This document shows positions 62,232 through 64,000 of a stretch of DNA of 64,000 bases, one piece after another; within the stretch, counting starts at the first letter, position 1; each line of letters begins with the position of its first letter. Made by a program: the position numbers and the translations under genes. Source of the DNA: UBA7359 sp963976795 (lineage in GTDB: Bacteria; Pseudomonadota; Gammaproteobacteria; Eutrophobiales; Eutrophobiaceae); contig CAXBLT010000004.1 of NCBI GenBank assembly GCA_963976795.1, positions 161,931 to 225,930 of the forward strand. The letters are read 5' to 3'. The notes under the pieces were generated by a model. The model worked only from the letters and a program-made list of their open reading frames with translations, was not told the origin of the DNA and did not search any database.

Positions 62232-63227
62232 ATGAACCGTAGAACTTTCATTTCGAGTGCTTTATCAACAATTTTGCTGTCATACCAGGCACGACTCTTC
62301 GCTGGCGAAGAGGTAAATGCCCTGAATAAGACGGGCTATATCAGCGAACCATTATTTTTAGACCACCATATTTCTCCCAATCATCCTGAAAGACCGGATA
62401 GATTGAAATATATTCAAAAGGCAATGCAAGACTCAGGATTGCTTGATCAAGTAACCCGCGTCGGTTTAAAAGACAGGGTTGGAGATTGGATAAAAAGCTT
62501 GCACACCGATGCGCATATCGCTTCAATAAAGAAAAATACACCAACAGCCCATCGTGCAGCCGAGGCCTGTGTCCGCGCTTGTCTTGCAGCCGTCGATAAA
62601 GTAGCTGCCGATGAACTAAACAACATCTTTTGTGCGACAAGACCACCCGGACACCATGCACTGAATACGGGCAAAGAAGAGGGCTTTTGTTATTACAATC
62701 ATGTCGCCATCGCCGCCCGCTACGCGCAAAAACAATATGGACTGAAAAAAATATTGATAGTCGATTGGGATTACCATCACGGTAACGCAACAGAAACCAT
62801 GTTTTATGACGATCCCAGTGTGCTCTATTTCTCAACGCATGACCTCCATGCCTATCCTGGCACTGGGGACCCAAGAAAAAAAGGCAGCGGTGCTGGCCTA
62901 GGTTATAACATCAATGTCGCGTTACCCTGCGGCACCAATGATGAAAGGATCATCGATGTCTTTCAGAATATCTTACTCCCCGCCGCTGATAAGTTTGAAC
63001 CAGACTTGGTATTAGTTTCTGCCGGTTTCGATAGCCGTGAACACGATCTCTTAGGTTGTTTTGATATTACCGATGTCGCGTATAAAGAAATGACTAAAAC
63101 AGTCATGCAGATAGCGGATAAACATGCTCATGGGCGTTTAATATCTGTACTTGAAGGCGGTTATAATTTAAAAGGTATTGCGGATGCCGTTGTCTCACAT
63201 GTATCAACAATGTTGGGTAAAAACTAA
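62232..63227 (+). CDS. Histone-deacetylase-family protein with export signal
   Basis: The 331-residue protein has a twin-arginine-like N-terminus (MNRRTFISSALSTILLSYQA) and an HDAC/AcuC fold: RPPGHHAL with the His141-His142 pair, VDWDYHHGNATETMF with D180 and H182 as zinc ligands, and LVLVSAGFDSREHDLLG supplying the third Asp. Bacterial members remove acetyl groups from polyamines or proteins; export would place this one in the periplasm, where the substrate is unclear. The signal has an RR motif but a weak hydrophobic core, so Sec or Tat is not certain. No acetyl-CoA or polyamine gene is near. Confidence 0.85.
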   Translation: MNRRTFISSALSTILLSYQARLFAGEEVNALNKTGYISEPLFLDHHISPNHPERPDRLKYIQKAMQDSGLLDQVTRVGLKDRVGDWIKSLHTDAHIASIKKNTPTAHRAAEACVRACLAAVDKVAADELNNIFCATRPPGHHALNTGKEEGFCYYNHVAIAARYAQKQYGLKKILIVDWDYHHGNATETMFYDDPSVLYFSTHDLHAYPGTGDPRKKGSGAGLGYNINVALPCGTNDERIIDVFQNILLPAADKFEPDLVLVSAGFDSREHDLLGCFDITDVAYKEMTKTVMQIADKHAHGRLISVLEGGYNLKGIADAVVSHVSTMLGKN

Positions 63228-63258
63228 ACCCCGATATATTTTAAAATGGGCTAAGCGG

Positions 63259-63402
63259 ATGTTTAATGAAATTGTAAATAGTGATAATTATATGGAATCT
63301 TTCCGTATAACAGAAACAAGGAAATTGGAAAAATTAATTGAAAAACAAAGGTTTAACGAGTTTTCAAAAGTAGCGCCTAAAATTAATCGGGCTTCCTGTT
63401 AA
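63259..63402 (+). CDS. Possible small protein (47 residues), doubtful
   Basis: A short frame starting MFNEIVNSDNYMESFRITET ends in KVAPKINRASC. It is helical, Lys/Glu-rich and lacks a strong ribosome site. It may be a remnant of a larger gene. Included only because nothing else explains the stretch. Confidence 0.22.
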   Translation: MFNEIVNSDNYMESFRITETRKLEKLIEKQRFNEFSKVAPKINRASC

Positions 63403-63409
63403 TAATATT

Positions 63410-63432
63410 TATAAGGAATCCTTCCTTATAAA
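63410..63432. repeat. 23-bp inverted repeat upstream of the acetyltransferase
   Basis: TTATAAGGA and TCCTTATAA surround a five-base loop. No T-run follows on either strand, so it is more an operator or recombination-like palindrome than a terminator. Confidence 0.4.
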
Positions 63433-63449
63433 CATACTGTTAGCTTCTT

Positions 63450-63887
63450 ATGAGCACCCACATGGAAATTAAGGCTGTATTATCAAACGACGAGCTGCTG
63501 AAGCTTCTGGAAAGCTGCGATTTATTGGTTTCAGATATAGCCCTATCTAACTCTCTTTACTTTTTTGGCTGCCATCAGAATGGAAAATTAGTAGGCGTTG
63601 TTGGTCTTGAGCATTTCGGTACGGTGGCTTTACTACGATCACTAGCTGTATCAGTAGAGCTAAGAGGTTCAGGGCTTGGTCGTACACTAGTTCAGTTTGC
63701 GGAGTCTGAGGCGCGCTCTATGGGAGTTATCGATTTATTCTTACTCACAGAAACTGCCGAGCAGTTTTTTACAAAACTAAGCTACCAACTCCTTTCACGA
63801 GAAAATGCTCCTCTGGTGATCAAAAATACAGCTCAATTTTCTACTTTGTGCCCAGCAACGTCTAGTTTTATGAGTAAGCCGTTATGA
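63450..63887 (+). CDS. arsN2: GNAT acetyltransferase, ArsN2-like
   Basis: The 145-residue protein is a GNAT: LVGVVGLEHFGTVALLRSLA, then VELRGSGLGRTLVQFAESEA (acetyl-CoA loop RGxGxG) and FLLTETAEQFFTKLSYQLL. The C-terminal PLVIKNTAQFSTLCPATSSF is characteristic of ArsN2, which is named from arsenic-resistance operons, though ArsN1 acetylates organoarsenicals and the function of ArsN2 is less certain. No other ars gene is in the window. The ATG lies only four bases after GTTAGCT and lacks a ribosome site; AGCTAAC follows two bases past the stop. Confidence 0.82.
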   Translation: MSTHMEIKAVLSNDELLKLLESCDLLVSDIALSNSLYFFGCHQNGKLVGVVGLEHFGTVALLRSLAVSVELRGSGLGRTLVQFAESEARSMGVIDLFLLTETAEQFFTKLSYQLLSRENAPLVIKNTAQFSTLCPATSSFMSKPL

Positions 63888-63888
63888 A

Positions 63889-63984
63889 AGCTAACAAGAA
63901 AATCAAGTCGTTCGCTACCGCTCACTGGGACGCGCAAAAAGGCGGCGTGATCTAGCACCACTTTGATGGACAGTAATTTACTGT
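63889..63984 (+). other. Candidate degenerate attC-like site after arsN2
   Basis: AGCTAAC (63889-63895) resembles an integron core site and is the complement of GTTAGCT at 63439-63445. Between, ATCAAGT and ACTTTGAT could pair with one unpaired base, as in attC boxes, and a GTTAATC ends at 63988. The match is partial and no integrase gene is visible. Confidence 0.35.
63970..63984. repeat. 15-bp palindrome before the window edge
   Basis: ACAGTAA T TTACTGT is perfectly symmetrical. A strong ribosome site (AAGGAGG, 63990-63996) follows, so a gene probably starts just beyond the window and the palindrome could be its operator or a recombination box. Confidence 0.45.
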
Positions 63985-64000
63985 TAATCAAGGAGGTCAA

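Noticed and set aside
62341..62874. 177-codon open frame on the minus strand
   Set aside because: It is antisense to the full-length HDAC-like gene, Arg/His/Cys-rich in composition and has no family motif; a shadow.
63178..63402. 74-codon frame extending back into the HDAC-like gene
   Set aside because: The first 27 codons overlap the end of a conserved gene in another frame; only the part from 63259 was kept, with low confidence.
1..64000. CRISPR array, rRNA or tRNA genes
   Set aside because: No regularly spaced repeat, no rRNA blocks and no tRNA acceptor/T-loop pattern was noticed when reading both strands; a tRNA scan would be decisive.

Overview
The window reads as a chromosomal segment of an AT-rich (roughly 40% G+C by eye), Gram-negative gammaproteobacterium. 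Lineage clues are the lipid A/KDO genes (lpxK, ycaR-type Trm112, kdsB), the Lol lipoprotein exporter, topoisomerase IV (parE/parC), the EF-P beta-lysylation pathway (epmA, epmB, efp), both bacterial N-end-rule aminoacyl transferases (bpt, aat) and the gene neighbourhood DUF2062-comEC-exbB-exbD-lpxK-ycaR-kdsB. I see no rRNA, tRNA or CRISPR. Most of the window is ordinary core genome; the accessory signals are an insertion sequence with passenger genes, several metabolic islands and a possible gene cassette at the right edge.

Left part (1-14.3 kb): 5' end of hslR, moaB, a secreted phytase-like esterase, an exported L,D-transpeptidase, a small alanine-rich lipoprotein, an aminotransferase, an HNH nuclease, mazG and a BamE-like small protein. 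An IS1595-family element follows at 7377-9395. It has imperfect terminal inverted repeats, a perfect 8-bp target duplication and a convergent three-gene passenger operon. It sits between folE2 and what looks like the old terminator of the xseB-ispA-folE2 operon. Next is a rubrerythrin / Fe-S oxidoreductase / DUF3501 operon behind a perfect 21-bp palindrome.

Middle (14.3-33.4 kb): parE and parC surround a small convergent gene. A three-gene glucosylglycerate-type compatible-solute cluster (HAD phosphatase, GT81-like synthase, GH13_18 phosphorylase) follows. Then comes an oxidative-metabolism region: a lipoprotein PQQ dehydrogenase with an altered active-site motif, a TPR protein, a Tat-exported amidohydrolase, an aspartyl beta-hydroxylase, and an E1alpha/E1beta/free-standing lipoyl-domain operon. 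Three uncharacterised genes close this part.

Right part (33.4-64 kb): epmB/efp divergent pair, an RND efflux operon (outer membrane factor, adaptor, permease), DUF2789, epmA, yoaA, an O-methyltransferase, cpdA, tsaB, lolC/E-lolD. A minus-strand operon with a Fur box encodes an outer-membrane protein, a periplasmic FMN-binding protein with a flavinylation motif, ApbE and a four-helix membrane protein; together they look like an iron-responsive extracytoplasmic flavin electron-transfer system. After the comEC-kdsB block come infA-bpt-aat-FemAB/GNAT, a secreted hypothetical protein, a signal-bearing histone-deacetylase-family protein, and an ArsN2-like acetyltransferase flanked by complementary 7-mers reminiscent of an integron cassette.

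The best candidates for something undescribed are the passenger operon of the IS1595 element (a 134-aa soluble protein, a coiled-coil/single-helix membrane protein and a 55-aa protein) and the Fur-boxed flavin-transfer operon. All functional calls rest on motif recognition by reading; no database search was run.
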